Below are positions 43,885 to 52,110 of a stretch of 64,000 nt of DNA, in pieces. The DNA is from an uncultured Ignavibacteria bacterium (GTDB lineage: Bacteria > Bacteroidota > Ignavibacteria > Kapaibacteriales > Kapaibacteriaceae), in assembly GCA_937870915.1 (NCBI GenBank), contig CALMZQ010000155.1, forward strand, positions 1 through 64,000, in the 5' to 3' direction. The notes under the pieces were generated by a model. It had not been told where the DNA came from, ran no database searches, and saw only the letters and a list, made by a program, of their open reading frames with translations. Made by a program: the position numbers and the translations under genes. The stretch's first letter is position 1; the number at the start of each line of letters is the position of its first letter.

Positions 43885-45036
43885 ATGTTCTCATCTAAAC
43901 TCCCAGACGTTGGGACCACGATCTTTTCGACAATGACGGCACTCGCCAATGAGGTGGGTGCCGTCAATTTGTCTCAGGGGTTCCCGGACTATGAGATAGA
44001 TCCTATCCTTGCTGACCACCTTGCTGGTGCTGTGCACGATGGCTTTCATCAGTATGCGCCGATGCCGGGTCTTCTGTCTCTGAGAGAGGCTGTAGCTGCC
44101 AAGTACTCCGAGATGTTCAATATCTCGGTTGACCCAGTAAGCGAACTCACAATCACCCCGGGTGGAACAGCGGCCTTAGCCACGGCCATCGCAACAGTGG
44201 TACGTCCGGGTATGGACGTTATCGTGTTTGAGCCCTGTTATGACTCGTATGGTCCTGCGGTCCGGTTAAGTGGGGGAAACGTGTTGCCCTCCGTTATGCT
44301 CGCGCCATCCTATCGTCCGGATTGGGAACATGTTCGTTCTCTCGTGTCAGACCGCACTGCAATGATCATTGTGAACTCTCCGCATAACCCATGTGGATCT
44401 ACACTTACAGCGGAAGATCTTGACTCATTGGCAGATATATGTGATGGAACAAACATCATTGTTCTGAGTGATGAGGTGTACGAACTCATCACGTTTGACG
44501 GAATGAATCACGTGTCCGTCCTTGCCCACGAACGACTAAGAGATAGATCGTATGTGATCACGTCGTTCGGTAAGACGTTTCACATCACCGGATGGAAAGT
44601 AGGCGCTTGTGTTGCCGCACCTCTGTTAACGTTGGAGTTCCGTAAGGCACATCAATTCATTTCGTTCTGTGTGAATACTCCGGCACAAGTTGCTCTTAGC
44701 GCGTACATGCAGAACCCTGAGTCCTATCGTGGTCTCAGTACCTACTTCCAAACAAAGAGGGATCTGTTCAGGGGGCTCCTCACGGACACCTTGTGGACCA
44801 TACGCCCATGTTCGGGAACGTATTTTCAGCTGCTCGGATACGAACAATTCAGTACCGAACGCGATGTAGACCTTGCAATGCGGCTCACACGAGAATGTGG
44901 AGTGGCTTCAATACCGATCTCTCCGTTCGTTAGCCAGCCACATACTCATATAGACCGAGCGCTCCGTTTCTGTTTTGCAAAGAAGACAGAAACTCTTGAA
45001 CGTGCTGCCGAAAGGTTACGATCCGTTTTAGGCTGA
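43885..45036 (+). CDS. class I/II PLP aminotransferase, methionine/glutamine transaminase-like (YbdL group)
   Basis: 383 residues. Opening 'TTIFSTMTALANEVGAVNLSQGFPDYE' is typical of the YbdL/kynurenine-glutamine transaminase K group. Also 'NSPHNPCGSTL', 'LSDEVYELITFDG' and PLP lysine in 'TSFGKTFHITGWKVG'. These enzymes transaminate Met, aromatic amino acids or Gln with 2-oxoacids, often in methionine salvage. No salvage genes are adjacent. It is 2 bp after the NYN-CSD gene, so the two are likely co-translated. Its stop overlaps the convergent M16 peptidase gene by 9 bp. Confidence 0.9.
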   Translation: MFSSKLPDVGTTIFSTMTALANEVGAVNLSQGFPDYEIDPILADHLAGAVHDGFHQYAPMPGLLSLREAVAAKYSEMFNISVDPVSELTITPGGTAALATAIATVVRPGMDVIVFEPCYDSYGPAVRLSGGNVLPSVMLAPSYRPDWEHVRSLVSDRTAMIIVNSPHNPCGSTLTAEDLDSLADICDGTNIIVLSDEVYELITFDGMNHVSVLAHERLRDRSYVITSFGKTFHITGWKVGACVAAPLLTLEFRKAHQFISFCVNTPAQVALSAYMQNPESYRGLSTYFQTKRDLFRGLLTDTLWTIRPCSGTYFQLLGYEQFSTERDVDLAMRLTRECGVASIPISPFVSQPHTHIDRALRFCFAKKTETLERAAERLRSVLG

Positions 45037-46281
45037 CTTAGGTACTACATCAAGCCGAACGGTTTTTGATGGGTCGGCACAATGTTCCAAGATGTTCTGT
45101 AGTGGCTCCAATCCAACAGCAGAATACCTGTCTAACATTGTGTTGGCATACGATGGATCGTTCCAAAACAGTGTACACCATGCAACCGTGTCGGACACAC
45201 CATTCACCTTTTGCAGTTCGGCGGCAAGCCCTGTTCTCAGACGATTCACGGCTGCTGCACGTTTCTCATCCGTGAGAACAAAACCTTTTACCGCTTCATA
45301 GATCGCACTCACGAGCGTTTCAGCCGTGGTTTCTTCCTCTGATGCGTAGGCATACATCGTTAGCAATGTAGAGTGTGCTCTACGGTCAATAAATGCGCCT
45401 ACGCTCGAAGCAATTCTCTTTTCCGAAACCAATGAGCGATAGAGCACAGAGCTTCGACCCGATCCAAGGATCGTTGAAGTAATCTCTGCGTCCAACAACT
45501 CACTCTGCAGGAATCCTGGGAGGTGCACGCTCACATAGACGGCAGTCATGGGAACTGCATCTTCTACTATTTGGTGTGTTCCGTATCTGCGATACTCGTC
45601 TTTGAATACCGTTCGATGTATCTCCGTCTTTTCATCTGTGATACTACCAAAATGTCGCTGTGCAAGTTCAATCGCATGCGACACATCAACATCTCCAGAA
45701 ACACAAAGCACGGCATTGGATGGATGGTAATACCGCTCAAAGAAGCCCCGTGCATCATCCATTGATACTGCCGACACGTCATCGGCAGATCCATAGACAT
45801 CCCATGAATACGATGAACGAGCATCATAGGCAATGGCTTGTTGTGCCTTACGCCAGATTCCATAGGGCTGATTAAAAACGTTCTGATTGATCTCTTCAAC
45901 AACAACACTTCGTTGGGTCTGCAAGGCATGGTCTGTTATGCGGAATGACCGCATACGTTCCGCCTCGAGCCAATACCCAAGTTCTGCCTGGTGCGAAGGA
46001 AGATCAATGTGATAGGACGTATAGTCAAACGTTGTGTAGGCGTTATTGGAGCCACCGGCCTTGGTGCAATACACATCGTATTGCTTCTCGCTTTCCGGTG
46101 CTGCATTATCGAACATGAGATGTTCAAAGAGGTGGGCAAGGCCAGTCTTGCCTGTATGTTCGTCATGGGAGCCAACACGGTACATCACCGTTACATTGAC
46201 AACTGGGGCTGATCTGTCAGGACAGATGATCACACGGAGTCCATTGTTGAGATGCGTGTCGTGAATGTCAATATGTGCCAT
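45028..46281 (-). CDS. M16-family zinc peptidase
   Basis: 417 residues, a one-unit (two-lobe) M16B peptidase. The inverted zinc motif 'GLAHLFEHLMF' (HxxEH) lies near residue 50 and the third ligand region 'VVVEEINQN' near 125. The C-terminal lobe (about 215-410) is the usual non-catalytic homologous half. No signal peptide, so the protein is cytoplasmic or exported otherwise; PqqL/MPP-like members cleave small peptides or presequences. It is divergent from the M42 aminopeptidase, with an 11-bp inverted repeat between the two starts. Confidence 0.92.
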   Translation of the reverse strand: MAHIDIHDTHLNNGLRVIICPDRSAPVVNVTVMYRVGSHDEHTGKTGLAHLFEHLMFDNAAPESEKQYDVYCTKAGGSNNAYTTFDYTSYHIDLPSHQAELGYWLEAERMRSFRITDHALQTQRSVVVEEINQNVFNQPYGIWRKAQQAIAYDARSSYSWDVYGSADDVSAVSMDDARGFFERYYHPSNAVLCVSGDVDVSHAIELAQRHFGSITDEKTEIHRTVFKDEYRRYGTHQIVEDAVPMTAVYVSVHLPGFLQSELLDAEITSTILGSGRSSVLYRSLVSEKRIASSVGAFIDRRAHSTLLTMYAYASEEETTAETLVSAIYEAVKGFVLTDEKRAAAVNRLRTGLAAELQKVNGVSDTVAWCTLFWNDPSYANTMLDRYSAVGLEPLQNILEHCADPSKTVRLDVVPKSA

Positions 46282-46325
46282 GTGGTGGTCGCCTGATGAT
46301 CTGTTGTTTCGAATTACGAGGCTGA

Positions 46326-46367
46326 TGTTGTAGGTTGGTTTTCTTCGACCTCCACAAACCTACAACA
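46326..46367. repeat. 11-bp perfect inverted repeat between two peptidase genes
   Basis: TGTTGTAGGTT and AACCTACAACA with a 20-bp spacer, ending 14 bp before ATG 46382. The left arm includes TAGGTTGG, one mismatch from TAnnTTTG. It is like the 35857-35901 repeat in size and position: between divergent genes and directly before an SD-less start. Confidence 0.55.
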
Positions 46368-46381
46368 GCAAACCGACAGCC

Positions 46382-47398
46382 ATGAACACACTTCGCCTTC
46401 TAGAGGAACTAATCGCTATTGATTCCCCTACCGGATTCACATTCGCGGCCGCAGATCACATCGAGGAGACGTTGCGCACGTATGGATTTAGCCCGGTACG
46501 TACGGTAAAGGGCGCTGTTCGGTGTGCGCTTGGACCAAGCCCTACTCTTGCCCTAGCCGCTCATACAGATACTCTAGGGGCAATCGTTTCGGGTTTCAAC
46601 TCTAATGGAACATTGCGCTTTTCCCTTCTAGGCGGACCCTTGCTACCAAGTTTTGAAGGGGGCTATGTACGTGTGCACACACTTACAGGAAGGGTTATCA
46701 CAGGCACCCTCCTTCTGAACGACCCCTCAACACATGCCAACAATAAGGCCGCAACTCTTGAGCGTACTACTGACGGGATGCATGTTCGGCTGGATGAGCC
46801 TGTTAGGACGGCAGATGAAGCAAGAGCCCTTGGACTTCGCATCGGCGATATCATTGCCTTTGATCCAAAGTATCAAGCTCTGGCAAACGGTTTTGTTAAG
46901 AGTCATTTTCTCGACAACAAGGCCGGATGTTATGTACTCTTTGAGGTTGCAAGGTTGGTTGCCGCGTTGGGCAAGGCTGTACCTGTGGAACTATTCTTCA
47001 GCACATATGAAGAAGTTGGTCACGGAGGAGCCCCTTCTTATAGCGATAACGTAGACGAGCTACTGGTGATTGACATGGGTGTAGTAGGTGACAAACTTGA
47101 AGGATCCGAGCAGAAGTGTTCGATCTGTGCCAAAGATTCGGGTGGGCCATATGACTATGGTTTTCGGAAGCGGCTTGTTGAGTTGGCAGAATCTCAGGCT
47201 ATCCCTTTTGCTCTGGATGTGTATCCTTTCTACAGCTCAGACGGGACCGCGGCATGGCGTGCGGGTGTTGATGCACGTGTTGCATTGATAGGGCCGGGCG
47301 TTCACGCTTCACACGGCATGGAACGTACGCACGTTGACGGCATAAAAGCCACCGTTGATCTATGTATGGCCTATATCAATGACCGCTACCCGGGTTGA
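46382..47398 (+). CDS. M42-family metallo-aminopeptidase (glutamyl aminopeptidase/endoglucanase-like)
   Basis: 338 residues, normal for M42. Metal and catalytic motifs: 'LALAAHTDTLGAI' (first His/Asp), 'KSHFLDNKAGCYVLFE' (bridging Asp), 'FSTYEEVGHGG' (catalytic Glu pair), 'LLVIDMG' and 'GVHASHGMERTHVDG' (last His). These enzymes form dodecameric tetrahedral aminopeptidases in the cytoplasm. The start has no SD; it follows an inverted repeat. Convergent with, and overlapping by 23 bp, the 47376 gene. Confidence 0.93.
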   Translation: MNTLRLLEELIAIDSPTGFTFAAADHIEETLRTYGFSPVRTVKGAVRCALGPSPTLALAAHTDTLGAIVSGFNSNGTLRFSLLGGPLLPSFEGGYVRVHTLTGRVITGTLLLNDPSTHANNKAATLERTTDGMHVRLDEPVRTADEARALGLRIGDIIAFDPKYQALANGFVKSHFLDNKAGCYVLFEVARLVAALGKAVPVELFFSTYEEVGHGGAPSYSDNVDELLVIDMGVVGDKLEGSEQKCSICAKDSGGPYDYGFRKRLVELAESQAIPFALDVYPFYSSDGTAAWRAGVDARVALIGPGVHASHGMERTHVDGIKATVDLCMAYINDRYPG

Positions 47399-49433
47399 AG
47401 ATCGTCTTGCGCGTTATTCGCCCTCGTGGTTCATGAACGCTCACAAAGAGTGTTCCACGAGAGAGGGAATGAAGATCAACACCCGATGTAGAAGGAGTCT
47501 CAAAGATCGTCTTGCCGAGCATGTCTGAAATGCGGATGGTACTCTCCGAATCAAAGCCTTGTGTATGGAGCATGGTACCATCTAGATACACGCTACGTCC
47601 ACGAGTTTCGGACTCGCTGTCCACACTCGTCATAGACTCTGTCTTGAACTGCCAAGTAACCGTCCAAGGGCCAACTTCAGGTTGCCTAATCACTCGCACA
47701 TGCCAATAGTAGGTTGTGTTTGGATGGAGTCCGTCTATCACCGTATCTGCAAGCATCGTTCGCAGAAACACCTGTGTATTCGTAAAGTCCGGATCGGTTG
47801 AAACTTCAATTTCATATCCGTCTGCTCCGAGGGCGGTAGTCCACTCTAGTCCGATGGTTTGCGACGAAACATCACTTCTGTTAAGGGGGCGAGTCAGTGC
47901 GGGTTCTTGACAGTACGTTGTTGCGATCATGTATTCGCCGTATCGGATGGGCGATGTGACGAACGTGTTGGTTCCCGGTATCACCGAAGCATTCACTTCA
48001 GTGAACGCTTCATCACCCTCTATTGGTCTATAGAGGAGCTGAACATCATGCATTTCAATATTGCCGATCAGGCGCGATACGTCAAGGCGTAGTGACGCGT
48101 CGATTGCAGATGGATCGCCGGCTCTCACTGTCCACCGTGTAGGATAGATCAGACACGGGGCAGCATTTTGAAAGAGGAGATTGTGCGGTTTGTATGGGTG
48201 GCGTTCAACAACCATTGTAGTTGGTGAATAGACTCTGTGAACATCCACGATAGCCTTCGTAGTGCTATCATACCACGAGAAGTTGTAGGATTCAGCACTG
48301 TCTATTGTCCGCCTATACCCTGTCATTCCTGTAGTGCTCTTTCTGATACGATACGGAATGGCAAGGGGCGAATCTGTTCTGATCTCTGCATGTACACGTT
48401 TTGACCTATCAACCTCTGTTGCCACAAGTCCTGTTGACGTTGAACCCCATCCGATAAGAATGTTTCCATCGAACAATTCCTGAACACTCCCCATGGTGGC
48501 TGCAAACTGTTGTTGTTCTGGGATGTATTCCCAGTACTTCGTTGCAGTTTTCTTTTGTTCGTCGAGTTTGTACGATACAACACGAGAAAATGGATCCGCG
48601 CGGAGGTTTCCATTATCGAACATCATGATGTCTCCATGACGTGCGCGAATCACCGTGTGTTGGTGTGAGAACCCAACAAATCCGTTGTTGTCATCATTGA
48701 GTATTGTAAAGTCTGTTTTTTTTGCCGCACTACCGCCGAGTCTCCAGAGCACCTTGCCTGTTTTACGGTCGATCTTTATGATCTGGTCTGTGTTCCTACA
48801 AGAAACCAGGAAGTTGTCATCATAGTCTTCCACAACAGAGTTCACATGTATATAGTCGATGCGCTTATTCGTGAGGTCTATATCACTCGTAGTTTCGAGC
48901 GGAGACACATGTTTGATCGATCTCCATTCAAATGTCTTTCTTCCGTATCTGTCAAACTCCTGGATAACAGCACCGATGAGAACAGCATTGGGATCTCCAC
49001 CCGGTACAACTGCAGACATGTCTATAGGGTAGTCCTCTGTTCCCAACACAACGTATCTCCGACCCCGATCTAGGTATCCCTCGTGGAAGTCGGTCTTATA
49101 GGGGGCTTCTACACCAAAGGTATCGATGAAGTTGAGTTTATCATCCATCGTTACGTATTTGCCCAGCTGTCCATGATAAAACGTTATGCCCCCATAGGGC
49201 GTGGGGTTGAAGTTCGCCGTTGGTCCAGTTTGAATGGCATTTACAAGAACTCCCGCATTATCAATGAATCCAACAGAATCCAGATCAATAGCACCAATGA
49301 GGTAATACCCGGGTGAGGGTACACCAGGTGTTGCTATTCGCACTCGGGCGTTCGGTGCATAGATGAGCCTGAGAGAGTCGTCAGGTGGACTTGCCAATGT
49401 TATCAGCAGGGCCAGCGTTGCCAAGGTGGTCAT
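47376..49433 (-). CDS. secreted arylsulfotransferase-like propeller protein with Fn3 and T9SS-like tail
   Basis: 685 residues from ATG 49433; the TTG in the track lies in a likely promoter element. Signal MTTLATLALLITLAS. Residues about 150-330 carry the ASST (arylsulfotransferase) propeller pattern: 'IDYIHVNSVVEDYDDNFLVSCRNTDQIIKIDRKTGKVLWRLGG' and 'FSHQHTVIRARHGDIMMFDNG', with His residues at the places used in sulfate transfer. A fibronectin-III-like domain spans about 515-610 (GLEWTTALGADGYEIEVSTD), then a T9SS-like end (IRISDMLGKTIFETPS... LFVSVHEP). A paralogue lies at 52111-54564. Whether it transfers sulfate is unproven. Confidence 0.85.
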   Translation of the reverse strand: MTTLATLALLITLASPPDDSLRLIYAPNARVRIATPGVPSPGYYLIGAIDLDSVGFIDNAGVLVNAIQTGPTANFNPTPYGGITFYHGQLGKYVTMDDKLNFIDTFGVEAPYKTDFHEGYLDRGRRYVVLGTEDYPIDMSAVVPGGDPNAVLIGAVIQEFDRYGRKTFEWRSIKHVSPLETTSDIDLTNKRIDYIHVNSVVEDYDDNFLVSCRNTDQIIKIDRKTGKVLWRLGGSAAKKTDFTILNDDNNGFVGFSHQHTVIRARHGDIMMFDNGNLRADPFSRVVSYKLDEQKKTATKYWEYIPEQQQFAATMGSVQELFDGNILIGWGSTSTGLVATEVDRSKRVHAEIRTDSPLAIPYRIRKSTTGMTGYRRTIDSAESYNFSWYDSTTKAIVDVHRVYSPTTMVVERHPYKPHNLLFQNAAPCLIYPTRWTVRAGDPSAIDASLRLDVSRLIGNIEMHDVQLLYRPIEGDEAFTEVNASVIPGTNTFVTSPIRYGEYMIATTYCQEPALTRPLNRSDVSSQTIGLEWTTALGADGYEIEVSTDPDFTNTQVFLRTMLADTVIDGLHPNTTYYWHVRVIRQPEVGPWTVTWQFKTESMTSVDSESETRGRSVYLDGTMLHTQGFDSESTIRISDMLGKTIFETPSTSGVDLHSLSRGTLFVSVHEPRGRITRKTIFNPGSGH

Positions 49434-49457
49434 AGTGCCATTAACACCATGATCTAG

Positions 49458-49486
49458 CAAACGTTACGGTCTTTTAGGTGGTCAAA
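49458..49486 (-). promoter_or_regulatory. candidate promoter for the 47376 gene
   Basis: Minus strand TTTG, 17-nt spacer, AACGTTTG (one mismatch to TAnnTTTG), about 25 bp before ATG 49433. Confidence 0.4.
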
Positions 49487-49944
49487 AGAATGTTAACAGG
49501 GTTTTACTCATGTTACACACAATCCACATTTTTCTAACTGTATAGCATTAAAGATAGTTACGGTGAATTTTACCAAGCAAACGGGTCTATGAACACTTCT
49601 TTCCACGAGGGTTGTGAATTGGATTTAATAACTAATGGAAAGTTCTTTCTCTCATACAGTTGATGTGGACATCAAGCGTAATCTTTCCCATGTTGTTGAA
49701 CACGGGATCGTGTTACCACAGTGTTATCCCCGTTCTGTGTGCTTTAGGGGGCATTGGTGTAAGTGTATTAAAAATAGAAGGGATAGTGGTTGGTATATGC
49801 GCGGAGGAACGGTGTTTCCACCGTTTCCACAGGGTATTATTATCATCACACGATCTTTTCTTCTCTAAAAGAAAAAGAAGAAGAGAAGAATGATAGATGT
49901 GTGTGTTCAATTTTGGGTTGGGAAGTTTTGTCGATGTTCGCATC
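49461..49944. other. 0.48-kb gene-free, AT-richer region; candidate replication origin
   Basis: The longest gene-free stretch in the window. No credible ORF is present; track entries here are short and overlap one another. It contains several DnaA-box-like words (consensus TTWTNCACA): GTTTCCACA 49823-49831 (8 of 9), TTATCCCCG 49724-49732, TTACACACA 49512-49520, TGTGGACAT 49664-49672 (each 7 of 9), plus AT-rich runs (GGATTTAATAACTAATGG, GTATTAAAAATAG) and a 9-bp purine/pyrimidine dyad TTCTTCTCT/AGAGAAGAA (49858-49890) that may instead end serS transcription. Two parS sites and mnmG/mnmE lie 6-9 kb away. dnaA is not in the window. An origin is plausible but unproven. Confidence 0.4.
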
Positions 49945-51207
49945 TCAGATACGATCAAATCCACAGTATGGTTGAAGGCAGGCAGGAATGTTCACATGAC
50001 CATCTTCAGTTTGATAATGCTCAAGGAGTGCAACAAGAACACGGGAAGTAGCAAGACCACTTCCATTAAGCGTATGAAGGAATTCCGGTTTGGTTGATGC
50101 AGAGTCTTTGTACCGGATGTTTGCACGTCGGGCTTGGAAGGCTTCAAAATTTGTGCATGAACTCACTTCCAGCCAACGCTGCTCAAACGGCGACCACACT
50201 TCCAGATCGTACGTCTTGGATCCGCCAAACGTCATGTCTCCGCTGCAGAGGAGTAACACACGATACGTAAGACCAAGCTGCTGGAGAATGTATTCTACGT
50301 TTCCAACCAGGCTTTCCAACTCCTCATACGACTTCTCAGGACGAACAAACTTGACCAGTTCTACTTTGTTGAATTGATGGACACGCAAGAAGCCCCTTGT
50401 CTCTTTTCCATGACTACCAGCCTCCCGACGGAAGCACGCTGAATAACCCGCGTATTTCATAGGTAGTTCAGCACCCGAGATGATCTCATCACGATGGAAG
50501 TTTGTGATAGGCACCTCTGCTGTTGGGATCAGATAGAGATCATCTTTTTCGATGTAGAACATGTCGTCGTGACTCTTAGGTAGTTGACCTGTTCCTCGGC
50601 AGGAGTCTGCGTTCACAACAAACGGCGTCATGATCTCTTTGTACCCATGTCGTTCTGTATTAGTATCAACAAAGAAGTTTATCAACGCACGTTCTAGTCT
50701 AGCCCCTTTCCCAACATAGAAGCCAAAGCCTCCTCCGGTTACCTTGGCTCCACGTTCAAAATCGAGGATACCGAGCTGACGTGAGATCTCGATATGGTCA
50801 ACGTGCCAAGTACGTTCCATACATTCACCTACGCGGCGAACCTCTACATTGTCGTTGGCATCTTTGCCGATTGGCACTGTTGGATGGGCGATGTTTGGTA
50901 TCAAGAGCATGATAGACGAGATTTTCTCTTCTACATCACGGAGGGTTTCGTCGAGTTCCTTGATCTTGTCACCAACCTCACGCATCGATGCGATCTTGTC
51001 TATTGCATCACTTCCACTTTTCTTTAATGCTGATATCTCAAGCGTAACGACATTACGTGTGCCTTTGAGATCTTCTACCTCTTGGATAATCGAACGTCTC
51101 TGTACATCTAGTGCAATGAGTGCGTCGATGTCGCTCTTATCATTCTTGTTGATACAGTTCTGCTTAACAAGTTCTGGGTTCTCGCGAACGAGTTTGATAT
51201 CGATCAT
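49945..51207 (-). CDS. serS: seryl-tRNA synthetase
   Basis: 420 residues. N-terminal coiled-coil arm (about 1-105, MIDIKLVRENPELVKQNC, SALKKSGSDAIDKI) that binds the tRNA-Ser variable arm, then a class II catalytic core: motif 2 region 'KYAGYSACFRREAGSHGKETRGFLRVHQFNKVEL', 'LIPTAEVPITN' and motif 3 'LNGSGLATSRVLVALLEHYQ'. It charges tRNA-Ser with serine in the cytoplasm. A TAAATTTG -7 element and a 7-bp dyad lie directly upstream. The ATG has no SD. Confidence 0.98.
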   Translation of the reverse strand: MIDIKLVRENPELVKQNCINKNDKSDIDALIALDVQRRSIIQEVEDLKGTRNVVTLEISALKKSGSDAIDKIASMREVGDKIKELDETLRDVEEKISSIMLLIPNIAHPTVPIGKDANDNVEVRRVGECMERTWHVDHIEISRQLGILDFERGAKVTGGGFGFYVGKGARLERALINFFVDTNTERHGYKEIMTPFVVNADSCRGTGQLPKSHDDMFYIEKDDLYLIPTAEVPITNFHRDEIISGAELPMKYAGYSACFRREAGSHGKETRGFLRVHQFNKVELVKFVRPEKSYEELESLVGNVEYILQQLGLTYRVLLLCSGDMTFGGSKTYDLEVWSPFEQRWLEVSSCTNFEAFQARRANIRYKDSASTKPEFLHTLNGSGLATSRVLVALLEHYQTEDGHVNIPACLQPYCGFDRI

Positions 51208-51222
51208 GGTTGCGTGTCTACA

Positions 51223-51252
51223 GTAGGAGTTGTACAGTCTCCTACAAATTTA
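51223..51252 (-). promoter_or_regulatory. serS -7 element overlapping a 7-bp dyad
   Basis: On the minus strand TAAATTTG (51252-51245, exact TAnnTTTG) shares its last base with the dyad GTAGGAG-9 nt-CTCCTAC (51245-51223). The -7 element also contains the stop codon of the upstream glycosyltransferase gene. The dyad could be an operator or a start-proximal hairpin; no -33 element is clear. Confidence 0.45.
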
Positions 51253-52008
51253 CTGTTTACGCAGAGCCCATCCCTTAGCTACCTTAACGAATGGGTAGAA
51301 AGATGACAATATCGACCAGACGAATCCATGGATACCATTCCGGTAGTGTCCCCATAGAACATAGTGTTTGATGAAATAGAAAGGGATCGTCATTCCCGTT
51401 ATCACCACACTTCTCGTGCGTCCGGACCGCGCCAGGTCTTCCGAAGCTAGTGTGGTATAGCGATTGAACTTCTCAAAGTATTGGGCAAGGTCTATATAGC
51501 TTTCGTGGAGCATTTCGCCCCTTAACACACCAATCTCACCCTCCACAATTACCGATTCGTGCACACCGGCGTTATCATATCGGCAACGATCGGTACGAAA
51601 GAGTCTGGTAGGTGCGTCTTTGGCACCATGGCCATGAAGGAAGGTTCTTCCTAAGAATCGAAATCGTCGGGGTATTCTAAATGCACTCACATCGGGCTCA
51701 GATGACAGGCTAAGAAGCTCGTTTCCTAGTTCTTTTGAAACGATCTCATCTGCATCAACAGAGAGAACCCACAGGTTCTTGGCAAGGGATACGGCATATT
51801 GTTTCTGGTTTCCATATCCTTCAAAACCATGAAACATGGGTTCTATACCCATAGACCGGATTATATCAAGTGTTCCATCAGTACTCCCGCTGTCCACTAC
51901 CACTATCTCGTCAACACACCCTTTCAGGGCGGAAATGCATGCCCTGATTGACCGCACTTCGTTGCGGCAGATGATTACAGCAGATATAGAAAGCGGTGTA
52001 GAACCCAT
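51250..52008 (-). CDS. family 2 glycosyltransferase (WaaE/KdtX-like)
   Basis: 252 residues. GT-A fold signature: 'ISAVIICRNEVRSIRACISALKGCVDEIVVVDSGSTDGTLDI' and the metal-binding 'VLSVDADEIVSKEL'. 'LHGHGAKDAPTRLFR' and the C-terminal amphipathic segment (YFIKHYVLWGHYRNGIHGFVWS) match the lipopolysaccharide-core/beta-glucosyltransferase branch. It probably adds a sugar to a lipid-linked glycan at the inner face of the inner membrane. T9SS cargo in Bacteroidota is often anchored through A-LPS, but no direct link is shown here. It precedes serS by 42 bp. Confidence 0.88.
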   Translation of the reverse strand: MGSTPLSISAVIICRNEVRSIRACISALKGCVDEIVVVDSGSTDGTLDIIRSMGIEPMFHGFEGYGNQKQYAVSLAKNLWVLSVDADEIVSKELGNELLSLSSEPDVSAFRIPRRFRFLGRTFLHGHGAKDAPTRLFRTDRCRYDNAGVHESVIVEGEIGVLRGEMLHESYIDLAQYFEKFNRYTTLASEDLARSGRTRSVVITGMTIPFYFIKHYVLWGHYRNGIHGFVWSILSSFYPFVKVAKGWALRKQ

Positions 52009-52016
52009 GTGATCGA

Positions 52017-52024
52017 CAAAACTA
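52017..52024 (-). promoter_or_regulatory. -7 element upstream of the glycosyltransferase
   Basis: TAGTTTTG on the minus strand (exact TAnnTTTG), 8 bp before ATG 52008. A TTTG lies 15 nt further upstream, shorter than the usual spacer, so this is tentative; the transcript would be nearly leaderless. Confidence 0.35.
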
Positions 52025-52110
52025 CACTGCCCCTTGTCACAAAATCCCGAAATTGAAGTTTCTGGTGTATTCCATCGTAGCCAAACAACCTTTCATTATC
52101 AGTTACTCCA

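Noticed and set aside
49858-49890. Dyad TTCTTCTCT/AGAGAAGAA as a serS terminator
   Set aside because: A/T-rich purine-pyrimidine stem with a 15-nt loop is weak; left as part of the intergenic description.
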